From JAOABC01 sp041287495 (GTDB lineage Bacteria > Aquificota > Aquificia > Aquificales > Hydrogenothermaceae), in NCBI GenBank assembly GCA_041287495.1, contig JBEULE010000032.1, positions 1 to 64,000 on the forward strand: a stretch of DNA of 64,000 nucleotides. Direction: 5' to 3'. Within the stretch, counting starts at the first letter, position 1; the number at the start of each line of letters is the position of its first letter. The position numbers were made by a program, and so were the translations under genes. The notes below the pieces were generated by a model that was given only the letters and a program-made list of their open reading frames with translations, searched no databases and was not told where the DNA came from. Shown piece after piece: positions 52,607 through 61,656 of the stretch.

Positions 52607-53671
52607 CTGCTTAGAAGCTGGGCTAAAATTAATTTAAATAATCTGATAGAGAATTTAGTTAATATACACAAATTTTCTAACAAATCTATCTTTGCGGTAG
52701 TTAAAGCAGATGCTTATGGACATGATGCAAAGTTAATATCGAAATTCCTTGAGGAAATACCTTTTGTAAAGAAACTTTGTGTTGCAACTCCCATTGAAGC
52801 TAAGGAGCTAAGGGATATAGGTATAACGAAAGATATATTGGTTTTAGGTGGAATACTGAAAGGAGAAGAAGAAATATTCTTAAAGTATAACTTAACTCCG
52901 GTTATATCTAATTTTGAAAGTCTATATATAGCCAAGACATCTGGTATAAAGAAAATACATCTTAAATTTGACACCGGAATGGGAAGATTAGGCTTTTTTG
53001 AAGAAGATATACCTTTATTAAAAGAGATTCTTAAAGATTTTGAAGTCGAGGGAGTTATGTCCCATTTTCCTTCTGCAGACACAGATGAGAATTTTACAAA
53101 GATACAGATAGATAGATTTAAAGGTATCATAGATTCTTTGAATGCAAATCCAAAACATATACATATGCAAAATTCAGCCGGAGTTATGTATAACTGTGAT
53201 TACTGCACAGATATAAGGATAGGCTTAAGCATGTATGGAGAGAAACCTTGTGATAACTTCCCTGTAAATCTTAAAAATGTTATGTCTGTTTATGCAAAGG
53301 TTATAAGTGTAAAATACTTTAAGAAGGGTGCAAAGATATCTTACTGTGGAACATACACAGCTAAAAAAGATATCAAAGCCGGAGTAATATCCTTCGGTTA
53401 TGCAGATGGACTTCCAAGGCTTTTGTCAAACATGGGAAATGTTATTATAAATGGGAAAAAAGCAAATATAATAGGTAATATAACTATGGATATGACCATA
53501 GTTGATATATCTGATATAGATACTAATATAGGAGATGATGCAGTTATTATTGGAGAAGATGGAGATGTTAAAATAACATTCAGTGATATTGCTAAACTTT
53601 CAGGAACTATTCCGTATGAGATTATGTGTGGTATCTCAAAAAGAGTAGTAAGAATAGTAGAGAGAGGATAG
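52607..53671 (+). CDS. alr: Alanine racemase, with non-canonical start
   Basis: 354 residues, full length. It supplies D-Ala for peptidoglycan. The PLP Lys33 is in FAVVKADAYGH. KFDTGMGRLGF, MSHFPSADTD and IRIGLSMYG follow. The second catalytic base Tyr is in KISYCGTYTAKKD, then VISFGYADGLPR and NITMDMTIVDIS. The frame has no ATG, GTG or TTG between a stop at 52583-52585 and the core (first is TTG 52838, which would remove the PLP Lys). AAGGAG (52593-52598) is 8 nt before CTG 52607, taken as the start. ATA 52604 is possible. It lies 4 nt from the response regulator gene. Confidence 0.88.
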   Translation: MLRSWAKINLNNLIENLVNIHKFSNKSIFAVVKADAYGHDAKLISKFLEEIPFVKKLCVATPIEAKELRDIGITKDILVLGGILKGEEEIFLKYNLTPVISNFESLYIAKTSGIKKIHLKFDTGMGRLGFFEEDIPLLKEILKDFEVEGVMSHFPSADTDENFTKIQIDRFKGIIDSLNANPKHIHMQNSAGVMYNCDYCTDIRIGLSMYGEKPCDNFPVNLKNVMSVYAKVISVKYFKKGAKISYCGTYTAKKDIKAGVISFGYADGLPRLLSNMGNVIINGKKANIIGNITMDMTIVDISDIDTNIGDDAVIIGEDGDVKITFSDIAKLSGTIPYEIMCGISKRVVRIVERG

Positions 53672-53675
53672 GTTT

Positions 53676-55037
53676 ATGTTAAATGTTTTAGTTGTAGATG
53701 ATGAAGAGAATATAACTTCACTTCTTAAAGATATACTTACAGATGAAGGATACAGTGTAGATACTGCTAAAAGTATAACTCAGGCAAAGGATTTGATAAA
53801 GAAGAATACATATGATGCTGTTTTCCTTGATGTGTGGCTTTCTGATGGAGATGGATTAACTTTCCTACCAGAGATTAAAACATTATCACCTCTTACTCAG
53901 GTTGTGATGATATCTGGACATGGAAATATTCCTATAGCTGTTAAAGCAATAAAAGAGGGGGCTTTTGACTTTTTGGAAAAACCACTATCAACAGAGGTTA
54001 TCTTAGCAGTATTAGAGAAGATATATAAGGAGATAAAAATCCAGCAAAACCTTGAATATCTAAAAGAAAAAGAGACAAAAGATATTGAAATAATAGGAAA
54101 TAGTGAGAAAATTCAAGAACTAAAAAGACAGATAGAAAAAGTAGCAAAATCAAATGCATGGGTTATGATATTTGGGGAAAATGGAACAGGTAAAGAGTTA
54201 GTTGCAAAAAGTATCCATTATTTAAGTCCAAGGAGAAACTATCCCTTTGTTGATGTAAATGCAGCTGCTATTCCGGATGAACTTTTTGAATCAGAGTTTT
54301 TCGGTTATGAGAAAGGAGCATTTACAAACGCATTTACAAGGAAGATAGGAAAACTTGAAGTTGCAGATAAAGGAACCCTCTTTTTAGATGAAGTGACTGA
54401 TATGAGCCTATCATCTCAGGCAAAACTTTTAAGAGTTTTAGAAGAAAAAGAGTTTTCAAGGCTTGGAAGTAATACAAAGATAAAGGTAGATATAAGGGTT
54501 ATCTCTGCAACCAATAAAAATTTAGAAGAAGAGATAGAAAAAGGTAGATTTAGACAGGATTTAGCATTTAGACTTGCAGTTATACCTATAACTGTTCCAC
54601 CTTTAAGAGATAGAGGAGAAGATATACTTTTACTTGCAGATTACTATATTAAGAAATTTTCAATTGAGAATAGAGTTAATCCTCCAATTTTAAGTGATGA
54701 GGTTAAGAGAGTTTTATTAAATTACAGATGGCCAGGAAATGTAAGAGAGCTAAAAAATCTGATGGAAAGGTTAGTGATACTACACAGTGAAGATGTCATA
54801 ACATTGAAAGATCTGCCACCATATATGTATCAAAATGTTTCAACATCTAAGGAAGAAGTTTTACCTATAACAATTAAACCATTGAAGGATATAAGAGAGG
54901 AAGCTGAAAAGTTAGCCATAAAGAAAGCCTTAGAAGTTATGGGTAATAATCTGAAAGAAGTTGCAAAGGCTCTTGATATTGATTTATCATCTTTGTATAG
55001 AAAGTTAAAGCAGTATCAGTTAGAGGTAGAAGAATAA
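53676..55037 (+). CDS. Sigma-54-dependent response regulator (NtrC/NtrX family)
   Basis: 453 residues. Receiver domain with phosphoacceptor Asp52 (FLDVWLSDGDG) and VVDDEENI. AAA+ domain with Walker A GENGTGKELVAKS, GAFTNA at 214-219 (the GAFTGA loop that touches sigma-54), and Walker B TLFLDEVTDM. The Fis-type helix-turn-helix ends it (NNLKEVAKALDIDLSSLYRKLKQY). It activates sigma-54 promoters after phosphorylation. No histidine kinase gene adjoins, so it is an orphan here. NtrX-like is the nearest fit. Confidence 0.92.
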   Translation: MLNVLVVDDEENITSLLKDILTDEGYSVDTAKSITQAKDLIKKNTYDAVFLDVWLSDGDGLTFLPEIKTLSPLTQVVMISGHGNIPIAVKAIKEGAFDFLEKPLSTEVILAVLEKIYKEIKIQQNLEYLKEKETKDIEIIGNSEKIQELKRQIEKVAKSNAWVMIFGENGTGKELVAKSIHYLSPRRNYPFVDVNAAAIPDELFESEFFGYEKGAFTNAFTRKIGKLEVADKGTLFLDEVTDMSLSSQAKLLRVLEEKEFSRLGSNTKIKVDIRVISATNKNLEEEIEKGRFRQDLAFRLAVIPITVPPLRDRGEDILLLADYYIKKFSIENRVNPPILSDEVKRVLLNYRWPGNVRELKNLMERLVILHSEDVITLKDLPPYMYQNVSTSKEEVLPITIKPLKDIREEAEKLAIKKALEVMGNNLKEVAKALDIDLSSLYRKLKQYQLEVEE

Positions 55038-55063
55038 ATATCTGGTTAGTTTAAAGTTTCACC

Positions 55064-55660
55064 TTATCTGGATATACTTTTACGGTAATTTTCTGATAGT
55101 CTTAGGAAGTTTTCTAACAACTTTTTCCCATACTCTGTAAGTATGGACTCTGGATGAAACTGAACACCCCATATTGGATATATTTTATGCTCTATTCCCA
55201 TTATTTCTCCATCATCTGAACGGGCGGTTATCTCTATATCTTCGGGAAGAGTTGATTCATCAATTACCAGAGAATGGTATCTTACAGCTTTAAAAGGTGA
55301 AGGTATTCCTTCAAATATTCCCTTTTGATTGTGGTATATATCAGATGTTTTTCCGTGCATAAGACATTTTGCTTTTACTATTTTTGCTCCAAATGCCTGA
55401 CCTATAGATTGATGTCCCAGACAGACTCCTAAAATGGGATAAACACCTTTGAAAGTTTTTATAACATCAACTGATATTCCGGCTTCATTTGGAGAACATG
55501 GCCCCGGAGATATAACTATTGCATCTATATATTCCATATTTTTTATATCTTCTATGGTTATTTCATCATTTCTCTTTACTAAAACATCTTCCCCAAGGTC
55601 ATAGAAATACTGAACTATGTTATAGGTAAATGAGTCGTAGTTATCTATCATCAGAATCAT
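55064..55660 (-). CDS. trpG: Glutamine amidotransferase of anthranilate / aminodeoxychorismate synthase
   Basis: 198 residues, class I amidotransferase. Cys80 in ILGVCLGHQSIGQAFG, with the His-Glu pair in VQFHPESILTEYG. It gives ammonia from Gln to TrpE or PabB; one protein often serves both, so pabA is an equal name. DNYDSFTYNIVQYFYDLG is a typical start. The leader contains the gap terminator, and GAGGT is at 55670-55666. Confidence 0.93.
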   Translation of the reverse strand: MILMIDNYDSFTYNIVQYFYDLGEDVLVKRNDEITIEDIKNMEYIDAIVISPGPCSPNEAGISVDVIKTFKGVYPILGVCLGHQSIGQAFGAKIVKAKCLMHGKTSDIYHNQKGIFEGIPSPFKAVRYHSLVIDESTLPEDIEITARSDDGEIMGIEHKIYPIWGVQFHPESILTEYGKKLLENFLRLSENYRKSISR

Positions 55661-55674
55661 ATCATAACCTCAAA

Positions 55675-55696
55675 AATGGGGGCTTTTAGCCCCATT
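55675..55696 (-). terminator. Rho-independent-type terminator after gap, inside the trpG leader
   Basis: On the minus strand, AATGGGGCT, loop AAA, AGCCCCCATT (one extra C), then TTTGAGG. The stem is GC-rich and followed by a short T run. It lies 4 nt after the gap stop and about 14 nt before the trpG start. Confidence 0.65.
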
Positions 55697-55700
55697 GTAA

Positions 55701-56705
55701 TTAAAACCCTTTCTCATATATAAACTGAACTAAATCTTTCAGTCTTGTGGAATATCCGTATTCGTTATCATACCAAGATGCAACATGAACCAAATTTGCA
55801 CCTATAACTTGAGTTAAAAGTGAATCAAATATTGATGAAGCTGGATTTCCTACTATATCAGATGAAACTATTGGGTCTTCACAGTAAGCAAGGATTCCCT
55901 TCATCTCCCCTTCTGCATATTTCTTCATTGCTTGATTAACTTCTTCAATAGTTGTATCTCTCTCAACAACAACCGTTAAATCTATAAGTGATCCGTCTGC
56001 AACCGGAACTCTTCTTGCTGTTCCATCAAGTTTTCCTTTCACTTCCGGAATAACTTCACCTAATGCCTTTGCTGCTCCGGTTGTAGTTGGAACAATATTT
56101 GTTGCTGCTGCTCTTGCTCTTCTTAAATCCTTGTGAGGTAAATCTAATATTCTTTGGTCGTTTGTGTAAGCGTGAGTTGTTACCATATATCCGTATTTTA
56201 TACCAAATTCCCTCTGAAGAACTTTAACTAATGGGGCTAATGCGTTAGTTGTGCAGGATGCGTTTGATATTATATTATGATTTGATGGGTCATAAACTTC
56301 TTGATTTACTCCTAAAACTATTGTTACATCTGGATTTTTAGCTGGTGCAGAGATTATTACTTTTTTAGCCCCTGCTTGAAGATGTTTTTGAGCGTCTTCT
56401 CTTTTTGTAAATACTCCGGTAGATTCTATAACTATATCAACTCCTAACTCTTTCCAAGGGAGTTCAGCAGGGTTTTTTATTGCCGTTATCTTTATCTCTT
56501 TTCCATTTACAACTATACCGTTATCTGTTGCCTTTACATCTGCATTGTATATACCTTGGACTGAGTCATACTTCAATAGGTGTGCAAGTGTCTTGGAGTC
56601 TGTAAGGTCATTAACTGCAACTATATCTATCTCCGGATTACCGAAAGCAATTCTGAAAAATGTTCTTCCTATTCTTCCAAATCCGTTAATTGCGACTTTT
56701 ACCAT
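55701..56705 (-). CDS. gap: Glyceraldehyde-3-phosphate dehydrogenase
   Basis: 334 residues. NAD-binding INGFGRIGRTFFRIA, catalytic Cys151 in ISNASCTTNALAPL, His in MVTTHAYTNDQRILD, NIVPTTTGAAKALG and WYDNEYGYSTRL. It converts glyceraldehyde-3-P and 1,3-bisphosphoglycerate. VNDLTDSKTLAHL has Asp/Thr/Asp at the cofactor loop, an NAD-type sequence. ATG start 1 nt after the murF stop, with AGGAGG in the murF end. A terminator follows. Confidence 0.97.
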   Translation of the reverse strand: MVKVAINGFGRIGRTFFRIAFGNPEIDIVAVNDLTDSKTLAHLLKYDSVQGIYNADVKATDNGIVVNGKEIKITAIKNPAELPWKELGVDIVIESTGVFTKREDAQKHLQAGAKKVIISAPAKNPDVTIVLGVNQEVYDPSNHNIISNASCTTNALAPLVKVLQREFGIKYGYMVTTHAYTNDQRILDLPHKDLRRARAAATNIVPTTTGAAKALGEVIPEVKGKLDGTARRVPVADGSLIDLTVVVERDTTIEEVNQAMKKYAEGEMKGILAYCEDPIVSSDIVGNPASSIFDSLLTQVIGANLVHVASWYDNEYGYSTRLKDLVQFIYEKGF

Positions 56706-56706
56706 A

Positions 56707-58023
56707 CTAATCCTCCTGAAATTGTTTTAAATATTCTATCACTTCTTCCATCTTCATTCCACGGGAGCCTTTTACGAGGATTTTTATTTGAGGACCTTCT
56801 ATATTTTTTATGAACTTAACCATATCTCTTTTATCTTCAAATAAAACCACATTCTTTTTATCCTTTAGATAGTTGTATATATGTTTAACCTCGTTTCCGT
56901 AAAGTAAGATGTAATCTATCTTTGACTCTTCAAAAGTTTTAGCAACTTCAACATGTAAATCTTTACTATGCTCTCCAAGTTCTAACATATCACCAAGTAT
57001 ATAAACCTTGATACCACCAATTTTTTCAAAACTGTATATACTGTTTTTTACAGATAGAGGATTTGCATTATAACTTTCGTCTATTATTAGGTATCTCCCG
57101 ATATGTTTTATATCTCCTCTACCTTCAAAACCTTTAAAATCTCTCAAAACTTCAAGATTTCTTATAGGGTCTAAACCTAATGTGTACAAAACACCTGCAA
57201 CCGCTCCGATATTTACAAAAGTCCCAATATTGTATATGGGTATTTTTAGTTTTATTCTGTCAGATTTATAACAGATAACTCCCTCCGTTCCGTCTTCTAC
57301 TATTTTTAGCTCTGATATTTTTATTAAACCTTCTTTTCCGTATGTTATAAAATCTACTTCCTTATCTTCGTAGTGATGTATTAAGTCTGACGGTAGAACA
57401 CCATATTTAACTCCATCAAATATCTGTCCCTTGGTGATAACTATATTCTCAAAACTTCCAAATCTCTCTATATGAGCCTTGGCAAGGGATGTTAAAACTC
57501 CTATATCAGGTTTTGTTATTTCCATAAGGTATTTAATATCATCTTTTTTAGCGGCACCTTTCTCGACTATGGCTATTTCTGTATCTTTTGGTATATTTGC
57601 AAGGGTTAAAGGAACTCCTATCTCGTTGTTTAGATTTCCAGAAGTGGCATATGTTTTAAAGTGATATTTCAAAACGAAGTTTAAAAGTTCTTTTGTTGAA
57701 GTTTTTCCACTACTACCTGTTATACCTATAATTATATCTGTCTGTCTTCTCTTGTATATTCCTATCTCTATCAAAGCTTTATAGCTATCTTGAACTATTA
57801 CTCCATTTGGAAAGTTTAACCTGTTCTCAGAGAGATAAGCTTTAGCACCATTTTTTAAAGCATCTTCTATAAATTGGTGTCCATCTCTATTTCCTTTAAG
57901 TGGAACAAATACAGAATCTGCTTTAACTTTTCTACTGTCTATACTGAACTCTGATACCTCAAAATCTTCTTTAAAATTTAGAAGCTCCCCATTTAAAATT
58001 TTAGCAACTTCAGAAAATTTCAT
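56707..58023 (-). CDS. murF: UDP-MurNAc-tripeptide:D-Ala-D-Ala ligase
   Basis: 438 residues. It adds D-Ala-D-Ala to the peptidoglycan precursor. N-terminal VSEFSIDSRKVKADSVFVPL; ATP-binding GITGSSGKTSTKELL; ATSGNLNNEIGVPLTLA; then DESYNANPLSVKNSI, LGDMLELGEHS and the C-terminal KGSRGMKMEEVI. It works with ddl and Alr, which is also in the window. Here it is directly followed by gap rather than mraY. Confidence 0.96.
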   Translation of the reverse strand: MKFSEVAKILNGELLNFKEDFEVSEFSIDSRKVKADSVFVPLKGNRDGHQFIEDALKNGAKAYLSENRLNFPNGVIVQDSYKALIEIGIYKRRQTDIIIGITGSSGKTSTKELLNFVLKYHFKTYATSGNLNNEIGVPLTLANIPKDTEIAIVEKGAAKKDDIKYLMEITKPDIGVLTSLAKAHIERFGSFENIVITKGQIFDGVKYGVLPSDLIHHYEDKEVDFITYGKEGLIKISELKIVEDGTEGVICYKSDRIKLKIPIYNIGTFVNIGAVAGVLYTLGLDPIRNLEVLRDFKGFEGRGDIKHIGRYLIIDESYNANPLSVKNSIYSFEKIGGIKVYILGDMLELGEHSKDLHVEVAKTFEESKIDYILLYGNEVKHIYNYLKDKKNVVLFEDKRDMVKFIKNIEGPQIKILVKGSRGMKMEEVIEYLKQFQED

Positions 58024-58041
58024 AATAGATTCCTATCACCA

Positions 58042-58656
58042 CTAACTATTTTTACCTATTACTAAAAATATAGGATACTCTCTTTCTTTGCCATCTCTAT
58101 CTTTCTTAACTTTATATACAATCTCTGATTTTATATCTGTAAATCCAGCTTCTTTTAAGTAGTTAACCATCTGGTCAATATCAAACCCAAAATGTTCCAC
58201 CCCTTCGTTATAATCGTGAAATGTTCCATCTTCCTTAACAAGGTCTGCTATTGCTATATAACCTCCATTCTTCAGATAATTTTTTAATCTATTTAACATC
58301 TGAACCGGTTCTTTTATATGGTGAAATGTCATACTACTTACTATAAGGTCAAAATCTCCCTCTTCAAAATCTTCATTTAGAATATCAAGTTTGTATGCTT
58401 TTGCATTTATATTATTTTCTTGGGCTTTTTTGTTAAAGACATCTACCATACCTTGCGAGCTATCAACACCAACTATCTGTCCTACATCTTCAGCTAAAAA
58501 GAAGGACACCAGTCCAGTCCCACATCCAAAATCAAGGATTTTAAAATCTTTCTTTAAAGGAATTAACTTTTTAACACCTTCTGCTACAGATTTTGCTATA
58601 TTTACTCTCATAGGTTTTTCATCCCAAGTTAAAGCAGCTAAATCAAACTTTGACAA
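58042..58656 (-). CDS. Class I SAM-dependent methyltransferase
   Basis: 204 residues. Motif I is ILDFGCGTGLVSFFLA and the second acidic strand VGVDSSQGMV. A Methyltransf_11-type SSMTFHHIKEP and GGYIAIADLVKEDG follow. The substrate is not clear; the fold fits small molecules such as quinones or thiols. The phrase FHDYNEGVEHFGF is an aromatic/His-rich insert of unknown use. TTG start after AGGAGA. 18 nt upstream of murF. Confidence 0.85.
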   Translation of the reverse strand: MSKFDLAALTWDEKPMRVNIAKSVAEGVKKLIPLKKDFKILDFGCGTGLVSFFLAEDVGQIVGVDSSQGMVDVFNKKAQENNINAKAYKLDILNEDFEEGDFDLIVSSMTFHHIKEPVQMLNRLKNYLKNGGYIAIADLVKEDGTFHDYNEGVEHFGFDIDQMVNYLKEAGFTDIKSEIVYKVKKDRDGKEREYPIFLVIGKNS

Positions 58657-58741
58657 TTTTTCTCTCCTGAATTTAAAAATTGAATATATATGATATTTTA
58701 TTAACTATCTTTTTTCAATGAGATTATTTATCATAAAGTTG

Positions 58742-58770
58742 TTGAAACCTGTAAATTAAAAAAGTAATTA
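58742..58770 (+). promoter_or_regulatory. Possible promoter for the P-type ATPase
   Basis: TTGAAA (58742-58747), 17 nt, TAATTA (58765-58770). The -10 is imperfect. The leader would be about 30 nt and contains AAGGGGG near the ATG. Confidence 0.35.
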
Positions 58771-58805
58771 TTAATATTAATATTTGAGATTATAAGGGGG
58801 ATTAT

Positions 58806-61229
58806 ATGTTGGAGTATACGGGGTTAAGTTCTGGGGAAGCACAGGAAAGACTTAAACAGTTTGGATACAACAAAGTAGAGAATCATAAAAAACTAACAGA
58901 TATAGATATCTTTATAAACCAATTTAAAAATCCTTATCTTTTGCTACTTTTATTTACGGCTTTTCTATCTTTGTCCCTTGGTGAAAAAATTGATGCAACG
59001 ATAATAATTTTCATTGTCTTATTAGGTGTTGTTTTGGATTTTTGGCAGGAGAGGACCGCCTATAGAACTGTTGAGAAATTACTATCTATGGTTAAAACTT
59101 ATGTAACGGTTATAAGAGATGGAAAAGGAGTAAATATTCCTATAGAGGAAGTTGTCCCAGATGATATAGTTGTATTAACTGCCGGAAATATAGTGCCGGC
59201 AGATATGGTTTTACTTGAATCAAAAGATTTATTCATAAATGAATCTCTGCTTACAGGGGAACCTTATCCTGTTGAGAAGAAATCTTCAGATAAACTTTTT
59301 ATGGGAACACATGTTGTAAGTGGGTTTAGTATTGCAAAGGTTGAAAAAACCGGAGAAGACACTCAGTATGGGCAACTAATCAAAAGAGTAGAGCTTGGAA
59401 AGGAAGAAACAGATTTTGAAAGAGGATTGAGACGTTTTGGTTATTCCCTCTTAGAGATATCTACAGTATTGATTTTGATAGTTTTTACTGTTAATGCATA
59501 TTTTAACAGAGGTATTGTAGAATCTTTACTTTTTTCTCTCTCCCTTGGTATTGGTATAGCTCCAGTGCTTTTACCTGCTATCGTTAGTATAGGACTATCC
59601 TACGGAGCTAAACATATGGCACGAAAAGGAGCTATAGTTAAGAGATTGGTATCTATACAAAATTTTGGTAGTATGGATATACTCTGTACCGATAAGACCG
59701 GAACTTTAACTTTAGGTCAGATGAAAGTTTATGATTATGTTGATATTAACGGAAAAGAAAATAAAAAATTAAATATTTATGCTTGCTTAAATTCCACTTT
59801 TCAGACAGGTTATCAAAATCCAATTGATGAAGCTATAAAATCTACCTGTGATAAAAATCTATCTTTAGATTATAAAAAATTAGATGAAATTCCTTATGAT
59901 TTTAACAGAAGAAGATTATCTATCTTGGTTAAAAAAGAGGATAAAAATATAGTTATAACAAAAGGTGCCTATAAAGAGATATTGGAAATATGTGATTATG
60001 TAGATATAGAAGATGAGATTAAACCTATAGGACAGTTTAAAGACCAGATAGAAACTGTTTATCAAAGTTATAGTAAAGAAGGTTTTAAAATAATTGCTTT
60101 GGCTTATAAAGAAACAGAGAAAGATAGTATAACCTATGAAGAAGAAAACTCTATGGTGTTCTTGGGATTTATTATTCTTTTTGACCCAATTAGAGAAGAT
60201 GCAAAAGATACAATAGAGAGATTAAAAAATTATGGTGTAAATGTGAAGATAATAACAGGAGATAATAGATTAGTTGCAACATATATAGCAAAGTCTCTAG
60301 GTATTGAGGGGGAAATATTAACAGGGGAAGAAATTTCAAAACTTAACTCCGGAGCTCTTTTAAATAAGGTAGAAGATGTTAGTATATTTGCAGAGTTAAC
60401 CCCTCTTCAAAAAGAGACGGTTGTTCATTACCTGAAAAAAGCAGGCTTTACAGTAGGTTATATGGGAGATGGTATAAATGATATTGCCGCTATGAGGGCT
60501 GCTGATGTTGCTATTTCTGTTCAAAATGCTGTCGATATAGCAAAAGAAACGGCAGATATAGTTATGACAAGTTATAATTTAAATCTTGTAGCAGATGCAA
60601 TTTTAGAAGGTAGAAAAACATTTTTAAATACTCTTAAGTATATATTTATGCAGACAAGTTCTAATTTTGGAAATGTATTTTCAATTGCAGGGGCATCTTT
60701 AATAGTCCCATTTTTACCTTTACTACCAAAGCAAGTTCTCACTATAAATATGCTTAGTGATACGGCTGTGATGTCAATTCCTGCTGATAATGTAGATAAA
60801 GACTGGATAGAGAAACCTGTAAAATGGGATTTAATATTTATAAAAAAATTTATGTATATATTTGGATTTATTAGCTCTATATATGATTACATAACTTTTA
60901 CTTTCTTGCTGTATATCTTAAAAGCAGATACAGAGATTTTCAGAAGTGGATGGTTTTTAGAAAGTATTTTGACTCAGCTTGCTGTTCTTCTTATCCTTAG
61001 AACCAGAAAACCATTTTACAAAAGTAAACCTTCAAAATTATTGATAATTACTGTTTCTGCAATTTTTGTAGCTTCTATTATTCTTCCTTATACAGTTATA
61101 GGACAGATTTTAGAAATACGTCCTTTAAATTTGGAAACATACATATTTGTGTTTTGCGTGATTATATCCTATATGATAACGGTAGAGATAGGTAAGTTCT
61201 TATTTTACCGTAAGATAATATCGAAGTAA
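58806..61229 (+). CDS. P3-type cation-transporting ATPase (MgtA-like)
   Basis: 807 residues with ten predicted spans. Phosphorylated Asp296 is in ILCTDKTGTLTLGQ. TGE is in LLTGEPYPVEKKS, and the hinge is MGDGINDIAAMRAADV. Two stretches strongly recall MgtA: IQNFGSMDILCTDKTGTLT and SSNFGNVFSIAGASLIVPFLPLL with IPADNVD. The M4 motif is APVLLPAIVS rather than MgtA's TPEMLP, and the chain is about 90 residues shorter. It may move Mg2+ or another cation. It stands alone with its own promoter. Confidence 0.85.
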   Translation: MLEYTGLSSGEAQERLKQFGYNKVENHKKLTDIDIFINQFKNPYLLLLLFTAFLSLSLGEKIDATIIIFIVLLGVVLDFWQERTAYRTVEKLLSMVKTYVTVIRDGKGVNIPIEEVVPDDIVVLTAGNIVPADMVLLESKDLFINESLLTGEPYPVEKKSSDKLFMGTHVVSGFSIAKVEKTGEDTQYGQLIKRVELGKEETDFERGLRRFGYSLLEISTVLILIVFTVNAYFNRGIVESLLFSLSLGIGIAPVLLPAIVSIGLSYGAKHMARKGAIVKRLVSIQNFGSMDILCTDKTGTLTLGQMKVYDYVDINGKENKKLNIYACLNSTFQTGYQNPIDEAIKSTCDKNLSLDYKKLDEIPYDFNRRRLSILVKKEDKNIVITKGAYKEILEICDYVDIEDEIKPIGQFKDQIETVYQSYSKEGFKIIALAYKETEKDSITYEEENSMVFLGFIILFDPIREDAKDTIERLKNYGVNVKIITGDNRLVATYIAKSLGIEGEILTGEEISKLNSGALLNKVEDVSIFAELTPLQKETVVHYLKKAGFTVGYMGDGINDIAAMRAADVAISVQNAVDIAKETADIVMTSYNLNLVADAILEGRKTFLNTLKYIFMQTSSNFGNVFSIAGASLIVPFLPLLPKQVLTINMLSDTAVMSIPADNVDKDWIEKPVKWDLIFIKKFMYIFGFISSIYDYITFTFLLYILKADTEIFRSGWFLESILTQLAVLLILRTRKPFYKSKPSKLLIITVSAIFVASIILPYTVIGQILEIRPLNLETYIFVFCVIISYMITVEIGKFLFYRKIISK

Positions 61230-61288
61230 TTTCGAAATTCAGAATTAATTCAAATTGACCCATCTTTAAAAAGTATAAATACACCAAA

Positions 61289-61543
61289 TTATTGATTATC
61301 TTTTAAAAATTTTTCTCTACTTTCTTTATCCATTGAAAAAATCCGGTTGATAAAGCATCTATTTATGTCACAATCTGTAGGTTTTCCTATTATATGGTCT
61401 TGGAAGTAATTCCCTGAAGTTAAAAGGCATACATCTTTTTTGTTTATAACTTTTGCTAAAACAGACTTTGTTAGTGGATCATATATGCCTAGCCTTCTCC
61501 TTTGTCCCCAAACTTTCATATCTCCGGCTATGTTCAGAATCAT
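61289..61543 (-). pseudogene. ApbE-like fragment (C-terminal half of an FMN transferase fold)
   Basis: 84 residues. ILNIAGDMKVWGQRRRLGIYDPL and LLTSGNYFQDHIIG correspond to the second half of ApbE proteins (NxGGDxxxxG and TSGxY, the latter with the catalytic-site Thr/Ser). ApbE is normally about 300 residues and attaches FMN to Thr in RnfG/NqrC-type proteins. The N-terminal half, with the FAD-binding part, is missing, and nothing like it lies upstream. The ATG has no convincing ribosome site. Probably a remnant, though a real short protein is possible. Confidence 0.5.
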
Positions 61544-61586
61544 CTTTATAAAAAGTTAAATACAAAGTTTTTTTTCAATGATTCTG
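61535..61586. repeat. 9-bp inverted repeat flanking the ApbE fragment start
   Basis: CAGAATCAT (61535-61543) and ATGATTCTG (61578-61586) are exact inverse copies 34 nt apart. The first holds the fragment's ATG. The stretch after the second arm (ATTTTTATC) is T-rich. Confidence 0.5.
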
Positions 61587-61656
61587 ATTTTTATCATAGA
61601 AATTATTCTGTATTTATTTGAGAATAAATCTCAATTAAAATTAGGAGGTAGAAAAA

